DNA from: Apteryx mantelli
Taxonomy: Eukaryota > Chordata > Aves > Apterygiformes > Apterygidae
Assembly: GCF_036417845.1 (NCBI RefSeq)
Contig: NC_089983.1
Coordinates: 19,869,207-19,933,206 of the forward strand
Length of the DNA: 64,000 nucleotides
Direction of reading: 5' to 3'
In this document: one piece after another, positions 53,001 to 64,000 of the stretch
Layout of the letters: each line of letters opens with the position of its first letter
Numbering within the stretch: the stretch's first letter is position 1
The notes under the pieces: generated by a model
Told to the model about the DNA's origin: nothing
Seen by the model: the letters and a program-made list of their open reading frames with translations, nothing else
The model's database searches: none
Made by a program: the position numbers and the translations under genes

Positions 53001-56000
53001 TGCTACAGGAGAATGTTTTCAAAAAGCTAATAAGGGTCAGCATTTCTACATTAAAACGTAGCCCTTTGAAGTTACATAATAGCAATTTAATGTAGACCTA
53101 GAAATGTTTATATGCTTTTAATACAGCATTCAGTGAAGGATTCTAGGTAAGTAACTGACTTGGGAAAAGCTTGCTACTGCACCAAAACTGTTAAGAGAAG
53201 TCTTCTCCATAGATACAATAAAGCTGTAGCTAACCTGCCTCCCTCAATTGTCCTGCATGTCAATTTTAGAATTTTCTCAATTTGTAGTCTTAGACCAATA
53301 TAAGCAAAATGGACCTGATTACACATAGGAAAAGCTTACACATATATGCACAAAAATAAGGAAACAAATCTCTGTACCTTTGTTTTATTTAAAGACTCTG
53401 AAATAACACAAGGAAGGCATACCTAAGTTTGCATATCAGTTCAAGATGGCCACACGATGTTTTGCTTTTGGTTTTAGATGTTTTCTGCAAACTCTAATAT
53501 AAAGTAAGCACCTCTAACATTACTGCAGTACCAACTTTTAGAAGCAAGTTTTTGAGAAGCAGTAAGGAAAAAAAACAAAACTTAATGCTGAAAGAGAATG
53601 CTACCATAGGTTCGTAGCATCTTCTTCTTTCAGGAGTTACTTAGAAACAAAGATTGGCACAGAGATTGACTAGATGAACAAGTGAGATCACCTATTTAAG
53701 ATTATTCTAAGAAAAATAATTTCCATGGTTTAGAAACTGCTTTATATCTGTCTAGGAAGCTCAATATTTAGTCTGTCCTATTCTTTGAGTCTTTTTTTAT
53801 TCCTACCATTAACCTAGGCCATTCCTCTCATGCTATCCTTACACAGCAAAACAGCATCTAGATATTCAGGATGTCTTTTATGAGAGCACACAATAAAACA
53901 TACGGGGATAGTCTGCCAGACAAATATATATTTTCTGGCATAGGTGAGCAAGGATCAAGATATTTTCTGTAATGTAAAATATGTATATAATGTCAACATG
54001 GCTTTATGGCTTAGTGATATTATTTCTATTTCAATGCATGCATACAAGAGTAAAGCAGGAGCTGCTTCTGTTTGTTTTCAGTCCTTTCATTTGTCTGTAG
54101 ATTAATGGGGAAGAAAGTAAAGGCTATTAACATATCACTGTGTGCCCAAAGATGTATATATGAGTACTGGAGGTACAGCACTCACGAGCAAGTAAGAAAA
54201 TGAAACTGCCAAGTCTGATTTACTTACTTTTAAGAGCAAATTATCAACCACCTAAAAGCCACTATAATTAAGTCTTTTCTGCATATGAACTTAACTGTTA
54301 AATGCAGTATTTTTGTATGAACATGCACAAGATCTTAGTGTGCTATAAATTGAGTACTTTTAGTTCTGAGAGTTCAAGTAAAAAAAAAGCCAGAGGAAAA
54401 ATATACCTTATTTTTCCAGGTGGATGGCAAAAGGTACACTTAAGATCCCATGTAACTGAGTCCCATACAGTGATAGTTTCTTCAAAGCTAACAGCAAGCA
54501 AAGATCCATCTTCTGAGAAACAGCAGTTAGTAGCTTGGTAGTTGTGGTAGCTGCCTACAAAGTCACAGCTCCAACTCACACTTTGCTGTGCTGCATTGAA
54601 TAAACAAACTAGTTAAGTTGGTTCAAGTCTAAATATGAAGAAAGCAAGAATTCAAGTCTTCCAGCTGCAAAATAGGCTCAAAAGAGAAGCTTATGTATCT
54701 GAGAAGTACAGAGAATCTGTCCTATCTTACTACAAGAAATATGCAGTAAGCTTTCCATTTATCCTTAGTTTTGCACTTGAACAGTGACTCCTGAAATTGA
54801 CATGGTACAATATTCATGTTTAATTTGCAAACTATGGCAACTGTGCTGTCCAAAAGCAGGTGTTAGACTAAAAACAAACAAAACCAACCAAACTGCCCCC
54901 CCCCATGCCCCCAAACCCTTCTGAAGTAGATTTAACATTTACTGTTCTGAAATGTAATGATCTTCTGAAACTGTAGCAAGAACATGAGTATTCCAAAAAA
55001 CTCACTTTGCACTTGATTCCAACAGAACTTGTTTCCTGTATGTAAAATTTGAGGATCACATAGTGATCTGTCACAGCATGCTTTTGTGTCTTGATCAACC
55101 TGCCAGTATGTTAAACGGGAATAACTTTCCCATTATTGGTAATTACCAAGAAATAATGAGGAGCAAAGGGATGTTCTTACCATATAACATACATTTTCCA
55201 GTATAAATAAGTTTGTACACCATGCTTTTGAAAAATGGAAATCAGAGGAGGAAAGAAAAAATTAGATCACCCTGTGCTACATTACCCTTTATAACAGCTA
55301 TGGGATGATGATTAGAAGAACTAACTGTATGAAAGCCAGAAGAGAAACATTGTTTCTTTAAAATGGCACCACCTAGAGGCACAATGAGAGATTTGATGTA
55401 AATAAAAACATGCCAGAGTATCATCTTCCTGCATCCTACTCCCTTAAGCAGTTCTGAATAAGACGACTATACCTACAGGAACAACAAAAAAGCATTTTCT
55501 CAGCATGGAAGAAGTCATGATCACAAACAATCCTTTAAACAATGAGTACAGGCTGCTACTCTTTTCTGTAAGAGGCTCAGGAAGGTTTTTGCTGTTTAAA
55601 AACCCTCTGTATCTATCCATAAGTAATGCAAAACTATGATAGAACTTCATCATGAGGGATGCTCAGAAGAATGCACTATTCTGTGCAACATCAGAAATAT
55701 ATAAATGGGACTAGAAGGCCTAGTTGTGAAAGAATGAAATTAAGAGTTGGAATTTCTATAGCATGTTAAAAGGTGGCAAGTAAGAGCAAACTATATTTTG
55801 ACCACACTTACCCTCAGGATCAGTGTCTTCTACTATCACCCAGGCCTTAAACAGACAATCTTTGCCAGCTGTTACCAACATTGGAGAGTCATCTTCAAAT
55901 TCATCCCTGTCACGGAAGCACATGGCTGTTATGTGGTCCTCATGTGGCATGTTTATTCTGGTATTCAGCTTAAAGCTACAGGGAAAGAAAACAAAAGTTT

Positions 56001-59000
56001 GCCATTTTATTTCTTTGGAACTTGAGAAAGATTTCAGTTTAGGATGATTCTGGAAGGGGCAGAAGGAATCAAAGAAATTTCTGTCTAGTTAGATAAATGG
56101 CATCTCATTTACAGATCAGTTTTATGATGTCACTTTCATACATCAAGAGAGATTGTAGCCCAGCACTGAGAAAAGACTACTGCTAAAGAAGCATCACTCA
56201 GAAATATTCAGCATGAACTCTGGACAACCTTTTCAGTATTTAGATAACTGATCACATAGCTATTGCACTGACCAATTTTTTTTTGCTTTTTCTTCTTTAA
56301 GAATATAACAACTCTTAGTCAAAGCCTGTTTGAGTTAACAAGAAATCAGGAAAAACAGTGGCTAGACACAACAGAGGCATATGTTAGCAAAAGAAGAAAC
56401 AATAAAGTTGTAATTTTCTGTGCCCCAGAAAGACTAATCGATTAGCAATGGGTTAGAGAGCTGGGAAAACTGAACATGCTATAAAACCACTCTGTCAAGC
56501 CTGTGATTTTTAATATCAAATAAAAGATATGAATTCAAACTATGATGTTCAAATACTCTGCCTGCTTAGTATAAGGAAATGAATACAGATTGGAAACAAT
56601 TGCTGTGAATTTAATTTAAAATTTGTGGGTTTTGTTTCAGACCTGAAAAAATAGTGCATATTGTAAATTCCTCTGAGGGTCTTCCCTCAACTTTATTAGT
56701 TGATTTGGAAAAAAACTATCTTTGCAAGACAAAGCTTATGCAGATACTTGCACAATATTTAAGAAATAGATTTTGAAATCTAGAGGCCAGCTCTAAAGTT
56801 ATATCATTACCTTTGTGTTTCTTCATCAAAGACCCACAGCTTCAACTGTAATTCAAGGTCAGTTTCTTCTCTCTCTTCTACTGTTGCTAACCACTTGCCT
56901 TGTGCACTAAATGCAACTTTTACTAAGTCAAGCTGGTTTAGACCTGCCTGATGGATGTATTCTTGTTGCACAATATCCAACTGCAAAATAACAAGACCAA
57001 AAATAAATTTCAAAATTCAAGTATAGATGTAGAGATGTATATCATTCATAAAATATTGGAGAAAGGATATCCTGAAGGCACTGAGGAGAACTGATTGGGC
57101 TGGAACATAAAGAAACACAGGGAAAGCTGAATTATGGCCTGTAAATCCCACAGTAAGGTAAGCATGGAAAAAAATAAGGAAAAGAGGGATTTTACCTAGA
57201 GATACTTTGACATTTGACTTGTAAAAGAAACAGGACACTGTTTTTAAGGATTTATTCAACTGTCAACATTTAGCTGTGCTTCTAGCAACAGAAGTCTGAC
57301 AAAGCTGGAAACACCTCAGCTTGGATTCGTCTAATGTATAGATGCTGGCATTTTTCCCCTGTTTGCCATATAATTCTTCAAAGAAATTCTGCTGCATAAG
57401 TTATTTGTCTGAAAAAGTTAGAATTTTGGCACCAGCCTATCCAACTTACACTGTAGAGCTGTTTGTCACTTTGGAGACAATAGAACTGCAAGTGGCCAGG
57501 CTCTCCATTCAGGACCAAAGCTTTGGTTCTAGGATCAACCACCAGACCAGTCTTGACATCCCTACCTGGAAACAAAATGAGATGACAAATGGCCTAAGAT
57601 GGAAAGTGACACATTCTGCCCATTAAGTGGGAAGAGAAATTTTATTGCATTTACCTTTAATTAGTCCTTGAATACTTTTGGAAAATCTTAGATTGCTGTT
57701 TATTATTGTAATTCCTGAAGGGGAAAAAACAGATAGTCTTACAAGACCAGATAAAGGCTTCCACAATGCAACTGCATCCCATGGGGGAAGAAAGGGATCT
57801 TAACCACCTCTCCTTAATACTATAAATACAAATCAAATATACACACTAAATATAAAAAACAAGAAAAGCCAACTGCATATTTCCACCCTTACATAATCTG
57901 TAAGACCCCACCCCTAAACTGAGATAAAAAGCTAAATTACAGCAGTCCTCAGGGCTAATTCACAGAACTGATGAAAGAGCAAAAAATTGCTTCAAGCATC
58001 TGTTCTTTCAGGTCAACATTGAATTTGTACATAATATCTAGTTAATTCAACTGAAATTAACAAAATGGAGCTTATACAGATTCATACTCTATTTTGCATT
58101 AGGTGTTACTTAAATATGTTTGGGCTTACTGTTGTCTGTGTGTGAGGTGCAATATGAAGTGCCATCAGATGAAACAGAGATGTATTCAATAGCAGATCCC
58201 AAGCGAGGAAGGAAATCCTTCTTACAATCTGATCCATTGTGCCACTGAACTAGAACAGATTCAATTCCTCCACTCAGCAGGCTGGTTCCTTTTCAGGCAA
58301 TAAACGTGCAGTTAGAATTATTATAAAAATATTATCAGCATATGTGTTACAATGAAAGACAGACATGTAACTTATTTTTAAAAAGTTTTCCTGAACTACA
58401 TCATAAACAAAACTATTATTCCGCATATCTAGCCTGGGCTATATCTCTATGTTTCTCATTTTCCCATCTTAAATTGCTGGAGAAATTAGATTAAATAACA
58501 AAAGCTTGTGCCTACAGTAAAATTTAAACATTGCTTTGGGAGTAATAAATCCCATTAATTCTGAGTCAGTTGATCATTTGTGTTAGAACGTAGTTGAATT
58601 ATTCTCCTTCTACCAAAAATAAGTATTTTACAGTAAGAAATATCATAAGGAATAAGTTCACACAAAAGTTAACTGGATTTTTGCCACTGGGTTTCAGCTG
58701 AGGCAGGACTGGCTTGTTTTATTTGGATTCAAATAGACTCTGGCAAGAACTCCTAAGTGCCGGTGGAGGGGGGAGAGCAGGTTTAGATTTTACATTCTGC
58801 CACAGAAGATAGATGTTTGATGTTATGCCTGCCAGTCAAAATAGTATCAAAAAAGCCACGACTGTTTCCATCTTAATTTCAAATCCTTCTGGAACATGTT
58901 TAAATTCTAGAAATAAGTGGATGAACTCAAACTTCTATTGATTGTTTTGTTTTTCCAGCTCTTTGGCTCTGAAAGACTTTTGCACTCACCCTCTACAGAA

Positions 59001-62000
59001 AAAGCTAGATCCATGACTATATCATGATGCCAGTGCAGCGTGGAGAATGTATACTCTTTATTGTGGCAGAAATTCCTCCTATGGGGGAGAGAATGTAGTT
59101 TAGAACAGCACTTAAAGGCACAGGGTCATTGACAACAGAGCAAAGGGGAATACCAAATTGAATCAAGTATATCACCCTCTCCTGTAACTTCTAGACTACA
59201 ATTTCTTATATGCTCAAGTGATGCAAAAGGGAGCAAAGGCAACATGTTAGAAGCCTTCTGGAGGAATGGTATGTCTTCCTCATGCACGCTGTACATCTTA
59301 GCTCTAAGTTGCACTGTACATCTGCAGAGCAGCTCGGCAAGCTGATTCTCAACTGTGCAATTCTGCTAGCATGCTCTCACTAGGACTCTACTTACCTGGA
59401 AAAGAGATACTTTAACTGCTCCTGTGCTACTTTTTCCAAGTACAGTTTAGATTTGTGGAGCATGGCTTAACAGGAATGTTTTCCCATTTGGCATTAAACT
59501 GAAGTTGTACCCTGAAGTCAGCTTCAGTACTGCAAACCCACAGGGCTTGCCAGTCTTTGCTTGTAATGGTTTCTGACAGTGGCAATGGTAAGGACTAACC
59601 AGACTGCTTTGTTCACATTTCACTTAATTCTTATGGTCCTGTCTGTTTATAGGGTACACAACTAAACCAAAATGAGCATACCAGAGACGAATCTTTCCAT
59701 CGCCGTGGCCAGTTGCAATACAGTCCTCCTTAGGATGGCATGCTACACAAGTGAAGCGATTGTTTCCACCCTTTGTGTTTGTTGCACTTAAAGAAAACCT
59801 TCAAAATTGAGGGAGGTAACTTTAATTAGCTGAATGAAGATCTTTTTAAAAAGCTTCAAAGATAACAGCTGTTGCACAAATGCACATAAAAATACTTCTG
59901 ACTAGCAGAACCAAATAAAGCTCCAAGTTCATATTTCTAAGTTCTTAAGTTACATATGCCCTCCAAAAATAGGTGTCAGACTTCCTTTCCTCTCTTATTT
60001 TGTTATATCTTTGCCTTCAGTCAAGCTGCAGGATCTTTGTCTCTCCCTCTGTCTCCCCCCTCCTCCCCATTTTTCCCTGTCCTGATTTGGTCCTGACCAA
60101 AAAGGATAAGCTACCGATACCACTGCAATGCATACTGTCTCACTTTCTGCCTATTTAAAGGAAGCTTCTTATATACTGACTGCAGAAAGCTGCCTGCATT
60201 CTGTGTGATCTTAAAAGAGAACTTGCTAACAAATGAGGGAGCAAATTAAAGGTAAAGCTAGTTTTAATTATTCCTCATTATTTGGTAGGATCTCAGACAG
60301 AAGAATGGAACCATCCCCTTCAGCATAAAATCAAAACACTGCTGACTAATACAAAATAACGCATGCATGCATCATCAGTTAGTAGAAACACTTATGATGT
60401 ATCATATTGAAGCAATAATTGATGTGTTCATCCTTACCTGTTCATCTGTTTCCGTTTAAAAAAATAGACTTGGAGATTAACCTCTTTTACTGATGCCACA
60501 TATTCCCCCTGTTATAGCAAAATAACAGCTTAAGACATACAGATTGTGTTATTATGAAAAAGGCACAGGTAGAAATCAAGCAAGCTTTACTACAAAGTAT
60601 TTAACAGATCTAAGATATAAATTGATGTTAAATAAACAGTTTCCTTTCAAATCTTCATTTTTAAAGCATAGGTCTTTTAGCATACAGATTCATTTAACTT
60701 CATTTTTGTCAGTCAGTAGTGTAAGAATTTTGGGCAGAAACCAACAGAGAAACACACACTCCAAAAGGAAGTACTAAGACTTACTTTCAGCCTTAACCCT
60801 ACTATCATCCATTCCTGTATTTTAAATGCATTTTTTCACTGGAAAAAGGAGAGGTATGCAACTAAAGACTAAAAATTTCTTTCCTTCCTTCTCGTTTGCT
60901 ATTCTAAATAGGACAGAATCAATTGCTGTAAACAAAGAAACACTGTCATATGAAATTTGAGCAAAACAAAGTTAAAAAGGTACTTTTAAAGTCTGATTTA
61001 CCTAACAGCACACAAGACTTATTTAAGACCTTCAATATCAAAAGGTATTTTAAGACTTGCATAGAAGCTATGATTATCTTTCGAAGGGAAATAGGCATAT
61101 TTTACTAGATAGATTGATTTTCTGGCACTTCCTACTTTTCCATACTGTTTACTAGATGCTATGAGGTTTTCTTCGGTGCTTCAATAAATATAGTCCTATT
61201 GGATTGTTCTACCAAATATCATGGCTGTTTCCAAGTGCTACTGTAGTTAAGTCTGTTAAGGTAGCCTTTCTAAAATCAGTAATTTAGAAGCTGGTTAAAA
61301 GCCAGGATTCATACTAGACTTATGGTAGAAAGGTTCATATAATTTTAATGTTTTGTTTTACTTAACAAGTCTGAATATTGCTGTGTTTGAATAAAAGAAT
61401 AAACAGTATCTAGTTCATTTGACGAAAAAAACCCAACAACTAAAAACATGAATATACTTCTCTTCCAAATGCAGTATGCTTGGGTGACTCATCCACACCA
61501 TCCAAAATCACAGACAATTCCTTGGCTTCCATTTCTTGGCCCGCTGTTTTTGTCAGCTTAACTGACACCAGTTGGAATGAATCTGACCAAAGAAAAACCC
61601 GTTACCAAAAGGCTTTTAAAATCAAGTTTACATATGCCTCTTACAAATGAGATTTTCACCCATTCTAATGTAAACAAAATGTATGTTTGTATCTTTCAGT
61701 ATTCTTGATACATATTGAAAAACTTCATAACACCTTTCAGAAAAACAATTGTTTTAGATGCTTTGAATATTCAAGGTTGAGGGCTAGATAGCGGTTTTCC
61801 AGTGCAAATGTAAAGCAGAAACCAAGCAAAATAATGTAATATTTGCTCTTGCTCTGAAGTGACACTAGTGGAAATATAGCAGGAGTAGGTCTAGTTATAT
61901 TTATGTTCCTCTCAGACAAAATTCTAGGAAAAAAATCTAGGCATGTAGTTAAATTGGACAAGTCTGTCTATGCTAATATCTCTTAAGATGGCAGAGTAGT

Positions 62001-63168
62001 CTCAAATACTGCAATACACCCTACATTATAGTAAGCACTGCTTAAAGATTTGTTGCATCTACAACATCAGATAAATACAGTGGGTGCTTCAAAAGTGAAG
62101 TTAAGTACTCTTCTAGTCCTTCTCATTTAGGATGAAAACAGTCTCAAGAAACAAAATGCAGGCATACAAACATTTGTCATAAGATTTAAGGGGTATTTTC
62201 AAGATAATATATTAAAGAATTTTCTTGCAGCATACTGTTCACTGAAATGACAGTAGCTTAAATGTACAAACATTTAAATTATAAAGATAATTGTACTGTA
62301 CCTCTTTCACCACTCTTTGGAATTACAGCAAACACTAAGTCCTCACAGTTAGCAAGTGCGTACAGTGCTAGAAGTTTGTATCCTACAATGAAAGTCTGAT
62401 GGAAAAAAAGAAAAGCAAACCCAACAATTATTACATTCAAACATATGGTTTTCAACAGAATCAGTAATGCTATATTTTTACAGTTAGGGAAGCATTTACA
62501 TTCATTTTTTATTATAAACATAAATCATGCTGTATTAATTATAATTCTCAACTCTAGGACAAAGAAAAGGAGCCGTATTCTATCAAGGACTAATACAAAT
62601 GATGTTTAACAGTATAAACAAAACATGAGACATCAGATTTAGTGAAAAATCTAAAGGTACTTTACTCTTAAAGCAAAAGAGTTGACTATAGCTAAGTGCC
62701 TCTCTAGCAGAGAACAGGAACAACAGGATACAGTTAGCAGCTCAGATTTTCAAGCCATCATGTCAGCTTCTATTGGCATTACTCAAAACTGCAGCATATT
62801 CCCCAAGAGCTACATTGGACTCTGTACTGTAGCAAGAAGCTAAAAGTTGAAATGGCAGTACATATCTCCCGTCTCTTCTCCCAAAAGATTTTTCATTACC
62901 ACAAATTTCTGTAGTGATGCACACACCAATTGTTGCAGGCTTTTATTGTTCCATAAAAACAGAGTTTTCAGGCTGTGTTAATGGTAGAACAACAGCTCTC
63001 AGACTGATCTGTGGCCACTTGCACTAACAGCTGCAGAAATCCTTATTTTGATATCACTGAGTCAAGAATAATTTTGAAATGTACACAACAGGAGTAACTT
63101 ACTTTAATGAGAATCCCATCTGTGAAGTCCCATAGCTTAATGGTGCCATCAAGAGAAGAAGAATAAAG
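46847..63168 (-). CDS. WDR75: WDR75 (Utp17/Nan1 orthologue), 5' partial, 19 coding exons
   Basis: WDR75 is a WD40 protein of the UtpA/t-UTP part of the nucleolar small-subunit processome, needed for RNA polymerase I transcription and 18S rRNA maturation. Nineteen exons between 63168 and 46847 join through GT-AG sites into 2280 nt, 759 residues plus TAA, with no frame break. They match human WDR75 (830 residues, recalled) from about residue 73 to the end, where 758 would be expected. WD40 signatures are visible in SSSLDGTIKLWD, GHGDGKIRLW, LLSGGIESVLVQW, LVTAGKDCLFKAWV, LLAVSFEETITVWD and LIGATDHGFLCCWN. A C-terminal acidic stretch is followed by a conserved basic end, LRKIRKMDYSW. The first exons, start codon and promoter lie beyond base 64,000. 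Identification is certain. Confidence 0.98.
47055..49065 (-). other. WDR75: WDR75 last intron
   Basis: About 2 kb with no recognisable feature other than simple repeats: an (AC)8 run next to an A run at 47,508-47,532 and a 9-A/9-G block at 48,322-48,339 (+ strand). No conserved open frame or snoRNA signature. Confidence 0.6.
49066..49157 (-). CDS. WDR75: WDR75 exon r
   Basis: Encodes LLHTPAHVLPSASFLCPIF, INSLLTSKESK and two bases of the next codon. It aligns with human LLHTPAHVLPSAAFLCSMF. It is separated from the preceding exon by a 78-bp intron. The acceptor is atctcttcag and the donor gtaaga. Confidence 0.95.
49236..49379 (-). CDS. WDR75: WDR75 exon q
   Basis: Forty-eight codons encoding LAVEESLPMTPFSLLLGKHR, then a diverged, His-rich stretch (HQQSQEDVDLGKVVIHNHHN) and QDSPAVKE. 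The first half aligns with human EESLPTTPFYFILGKHR; the rest is poorly conserved. The donor is gtaggg. Confidence 0.93.
50573..50632 (-). CDS. WDR75: WDR75 exon p
   Basis: Twenty codons: ELMTFSTKSPEERLTPSSKQ, against human SLLTFSTKSPEEKLTPTSKQ. The Ser-Pro and Thr-Pro steps could be phosphorylation sites (inference). The donor is gtactt. Confidence 0.95.
51109..51278 (-). CDS. WDR75: WDR75 exon o
   Basis: Encodes LFVFKPNKPRPICIQRNLC, KEKIQFAAFVPRDIPETIVS, EKYLWLRRSQLYFLTNTQ. Human has LFVFKPSEPRPLYIQ, FVPRDVPE and RSQFYFLTKSQ. The acceptor is tttttgcag and the donor gtaaga. Confidence 0.96.
51871..51966 (-). CDS. WDR75: WDR75 exon n
   Basis: Encodes LEWSAQLNVLVLQPDPLSEH then IAAVSWLSKDSS. 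Human has LEWNAKLNVRVMEPDPNSEN. The acceptor is gctttccag and the donor gtaagt. Confidence 0.95.
52388..52482 (-). CDS. WDR75: WDR75 exon m
   Basis: Encodes NICFGRLTCSKYLIGATDHG then FLCCWNLLSCA and one base of a Leu codon. Human has HLCFGRLTCSKYLLGATENG. It carries a WD40 strand ending CCWN. The acceptor is ttctgtag and the donor gtaaga. Confidence 0.95.
52483..54406 (-). other. WDR75: WDR75 intron (1.9 kb)
   Basis: The longest complete intron between exons l and m. It is AT-rich, lacks open frames of note, and I recognise no RNA gene or mobile element in it. The other introns of the gene range from 78 bp to about 1.2 kb and are equally featureless to the eye. Confidence 0.6.
54407..54590 (-). 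CDS. WDR75: WDR75 exon l
   Basis: Encodes AQQSVSWSCDFVGSYHNYQ, ATNCCFSEDGSLLAVSFEE, TITVWDSVTWDLKCTFCHPP, GKIR. It is one of the most conserved parts of the protein (human GSYHKYQATNCCFSEDGSLL). A second AG five bases inside would break the frame, so the acceptor at 54,591 is chosen. The donor is gtatat. Confidence 0.96.
55812..55975 (-). CDS. WDR75: WDR75 exon k
   Basis: Encodes SFKLNTRINMPHEDHITAMC, FRDRDEFEDDSPMLVTAG, KDCLFKAWVIVEDTDPE. It contains a WD40 signature. The acceptor is tccctgtag and the donor gtaagt. Confidence 0.96.
56811..56980 (-). CDS. WDR75: WDR75 exon j
   Basis: Encodes LDIVQQEYIHQAGLNQLDLV, then KVAFSAQGKWLATVEERE, ETDLELQLKLWVFDEETQ. Human has LDIIQQEYI, NWLATVEQRQ and LELQMKLWMY. 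This is the start of the second half of the WD40 region. The donor is gtaatg. Confidence 0.96.
57450..57565 (-). CDS. WDR75: WDR75 exon i
   Basis: Encodes RDVKTGLVVDPRTKALVLNG, EPGHLQFYCLQSDKQLYS. The core DPRTKALVLNG-PGHLQFY-LQSDKQLY is as in human. The acceptor tttccag is followed by a donor-like ggtaggg inside the exon start, but the frame fixes the acceptor at 57,565. The donor is gtaagt. Confidence 0.96.
57655..57714 (-). CDS. WDR75: WDR75 exon h
   Basis: A 60-nt exon encoding RITIINSNLRFSKSIQGLIK plus the first base of the next Gly codon. It corresponds to human KIIIIHRNLEASAVIQGLVK; the ends are conserved and the middle is variable. The donor is gtaaat. Confidence 0.93.
58130..58288 (-). 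CDS. WDR75: WDR75 exon g
   Basis: Encodes GTSLLSGGIESVLVQW, HNGSDCKKDFLPRLGSAIEY and ISVSSDGTSYCTSHTDN, matching human GTSLLSGGRESVLVEW, FLPRLGATIEH and FCTSHSDN. The acceptor is gcctgaaaag and the donor gtaagc. Confidence 0.96.
58990..59078 (-). CDS. WDR75: WDR75 exon f
   Basis: Encodes RNFCHNKEYTFSTLHWHHD then IVMDLAFSVE. The LHWHHD-VMDLAFSV core is nearly identical to human. The acceptor is ccccatag and the donor gtgagt. Confidence 0.96.
59682..59798 (-). CDS. WDR75: WDR75 exon e
   Basis: Encodes FSLSATNTKGGNNRFTCVAC, HPKEDCIATGHGDGKIRL and the split Trp codon: a complete WD40 signature. The region before FTCVACHP is a few residues shorter than in human (SSSRNKKHAKNN). The donor is gtatgc. 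Confidence 0.95.
60438..60508 (-). CDS. WDR75: WDR75 exon d
   Basis: Seventy-one nt encoding GEYVASVKEVNLQVYFFKRK then QMN and two bases of an Arg codon. Human has GVYVAAVREFYLSVYFFKKK. The acceptor is ctataacag and the donor gtaagg. Confidence 0.95.
61458..61582 (-). CDS. WDR75: WDR75 exon c
   Basis: Encodes DSFQLVSVKLTKTAGQEM, KELSVILDGVDESPK and HTAFGRE, in line with human FQLVSVKLPKSSSQEVEAK and the following segment. The donor is gtatat, weaker than usual but in the conserved place (human continues GVYVAAV). Confidence 0.94.
62302..62395 (-). CDS. WDR75: WDR75 exon b
   Basis: Encodes TFIVGYKLLALYALANCED through AVIPKSGER and ends with one base of a split Asp codon. Human has TFIVGCKLHALFTLAQAED. 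The acceptor ends atcag and the donor is gtacag. The frame can be read on past the donor, but that part is intron. Confidence 0.95.
63103..63168 (-). CDS. WDR75: WDR75 exon a: LYSSSLDGTIKLWDFTDGILIK
   Basis: Twenty-two codons, in phase at both ends, carrying a WD40 strand with the Asp-Gly-Thr and Trp-Asp signature. Human has LYSCSLDGTIKLWDYIDGI. The donor is gtaagt from 63,102 downward. Confidence 0.96.
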
Positions 63169-64000
63169 CTGAGAAAGAAAAAAAACCCCAGAAATTAAAA
63201 CAAACCAATACATCAAGGACAAATTTTACATAAAATCAGAACTTAAATTTGAAGAATTGATCAATGGATCTGATAGTCTGAATGGCTGAAACTTCAAAAA
63301 TACAGGACGCAGAAGGGCTCCAAACTGCCTAACAAGGTGTAAAGAAAACACAGTGCTATTATTCTAGCTTGAAATAAACATTTTCAAAAAATATGAAAGA
63401 AACCATAGGTACTTCTGTTTAACCACTTGAAACTAATGGAGTATGCACAGATATCTAGTATGTGAATGTTTATTTACATTTGTTTCAGATTTTGCTTACG
63501 TGATGTGCATCATCTGCGCATCAGATGCAGTCTGCCTCTACAAGTAATTTTTGTTTATATATAAACAAGAACAGAAAACATGAGAACCAAAACAGGAGCA
63601 GCAATGAACAGGAAAGGAAGACTGGCAGTAGCCAAAGAGCGACTGGGAAATAGCAGGGGCTTAGTCAAATCTACACCTGTTTTTGACATCACTCCAGCAT
63701 GTCTCCACCCCTTAGCTGTTTTTATGCTTCTCCATGTTTTCTTCTTACCTCACATCTACAGTTCTCAAAGAAAAGCCCCAGCACATGGTGAAACTGGGCC
63801 TCATATATCTTAGTACAGAACTGGCAATTGGAGGGAAATGCCAACTTCTCTACATACTGCTGATTTCTTCAAATTCCTTTTTTGCTGATTCCCTTAAGGA
63901 ATCAGTAAAAATTTGGAGCTTTTACAGCTAGAAAGTCATCCTTTTCAACAAGTGCAGTTCATGTGATGTTGCATGCATTTGTTGTAGTAGATGCACAAGA
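63169..64000 (-). other. WDR75: WDR75 upstream intron (partial)
   Basis: DNA beyond the first WDR75 exon in the window. I looked on the - strand for the preceding human-like peptide (HGHRNLVTGIQLNP) and did not find it. Open frames here are on the + strand and unrelated. The acceptor tttctttctcag abuts the exon at 63,168. Confidence 0.75.

Noticed and set aside
53640-53700. Another CR1 tail (gattgactagatgaac phrase)
   Set aside because: The match is too short and the neighbouring sequence does not follow the CR1 tail.
55577-55653. Box C/D snoRNA in a WDR75 intron (- strand ATGATGA at 55,653-55,647, CTGA at 55,580-55,577)
   Set aside because: The flanks of the two boxes do not form the terminal stem such RNAs need.
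60310-60380. Second box C/D-like pair in a WDR75 intron
   Set aside because: A TGATGA and a CTGA occur at plausible spacing, but the flanking sequences are not complementary.
63169-64000. Earlier WDR75 exons or its promoter
   Set aside because: No - strand frame here matches the expected N-terminal WD40 sequence.

Overview
The window is vertebrate nuclear DNA, almost certainly from a bird. It is AT-rich, has short introns with canonical GT-AG ends, carries few interspersed repeats, and the only recognisable ones resemble CR1 (the main avian LINE). It holds two conserved protein-coding genes that point at each other, both truncated at their 5' ends by the window edges, separated by about 32 kb with no recognisable gene.

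Left part (1-14,660, + strand): SLC40A1 (ferroportin), the cellular iron exporter. Six coding exons (3427-3586, 4443-4558, 4887-5013, 8281-8523, 9674-10336, 11406-11725) join in one open frame of 542 residues, matching human ferroportin from about residue 38 to the C-terminus. The first two exons, with the start codon and the 5' iron-responsive element, lie before base 1. A 3' UTR of about 2.9 kb ends at paired AATAAA signals (14,632 and 14,645) followed by a GT-rich tract. Just before them are a perfect 10-bp hairpin and an AU-rich element.

Middle (14,660-46,800): intergenic. It contains an old, diverged CR1-like segment (about 17,380-17,830), a CR1 3' end (about 40,910-41,085), several GC-rich patches, one of them CpG-dense (about 41,850-42,080), and small local duplications. 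I recognise no gene, tRNA, rRNA or CRISPR array there.

Right part (46,796-64,000, - strand): WDR75, the orthologue of yeast Utp17/Nan1 and a WD40 subunit of the UtpA (t-UTP) part of the small-subunit processome. Nineteen coding exons (63,168 down to 46,847) join without a break into 759 residues, matching human WDR75 from about residue 73 to the stop. The first exons and the promoter lie beyond base 64,000.

The two genes have unrelated roles (iron export at the plasma membrane; ribosomal RNA synthesis in the nucleolus). Their tail-to-tail adjacency matches the arrangement on human chromosome 2q32, so this is conserved synteny rather than a functional cluster. I found no convincing new biological system. 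The points most worth checking are the ferroportin 3' UTR hairpin plus AU-rich element, the retained hepcidin-site cysteine in a bird, the longer extracellular loop of ferroportin, and the CpG-dense patch near 42 kb. Comparisons with human proteins are from memory, not from a database search.
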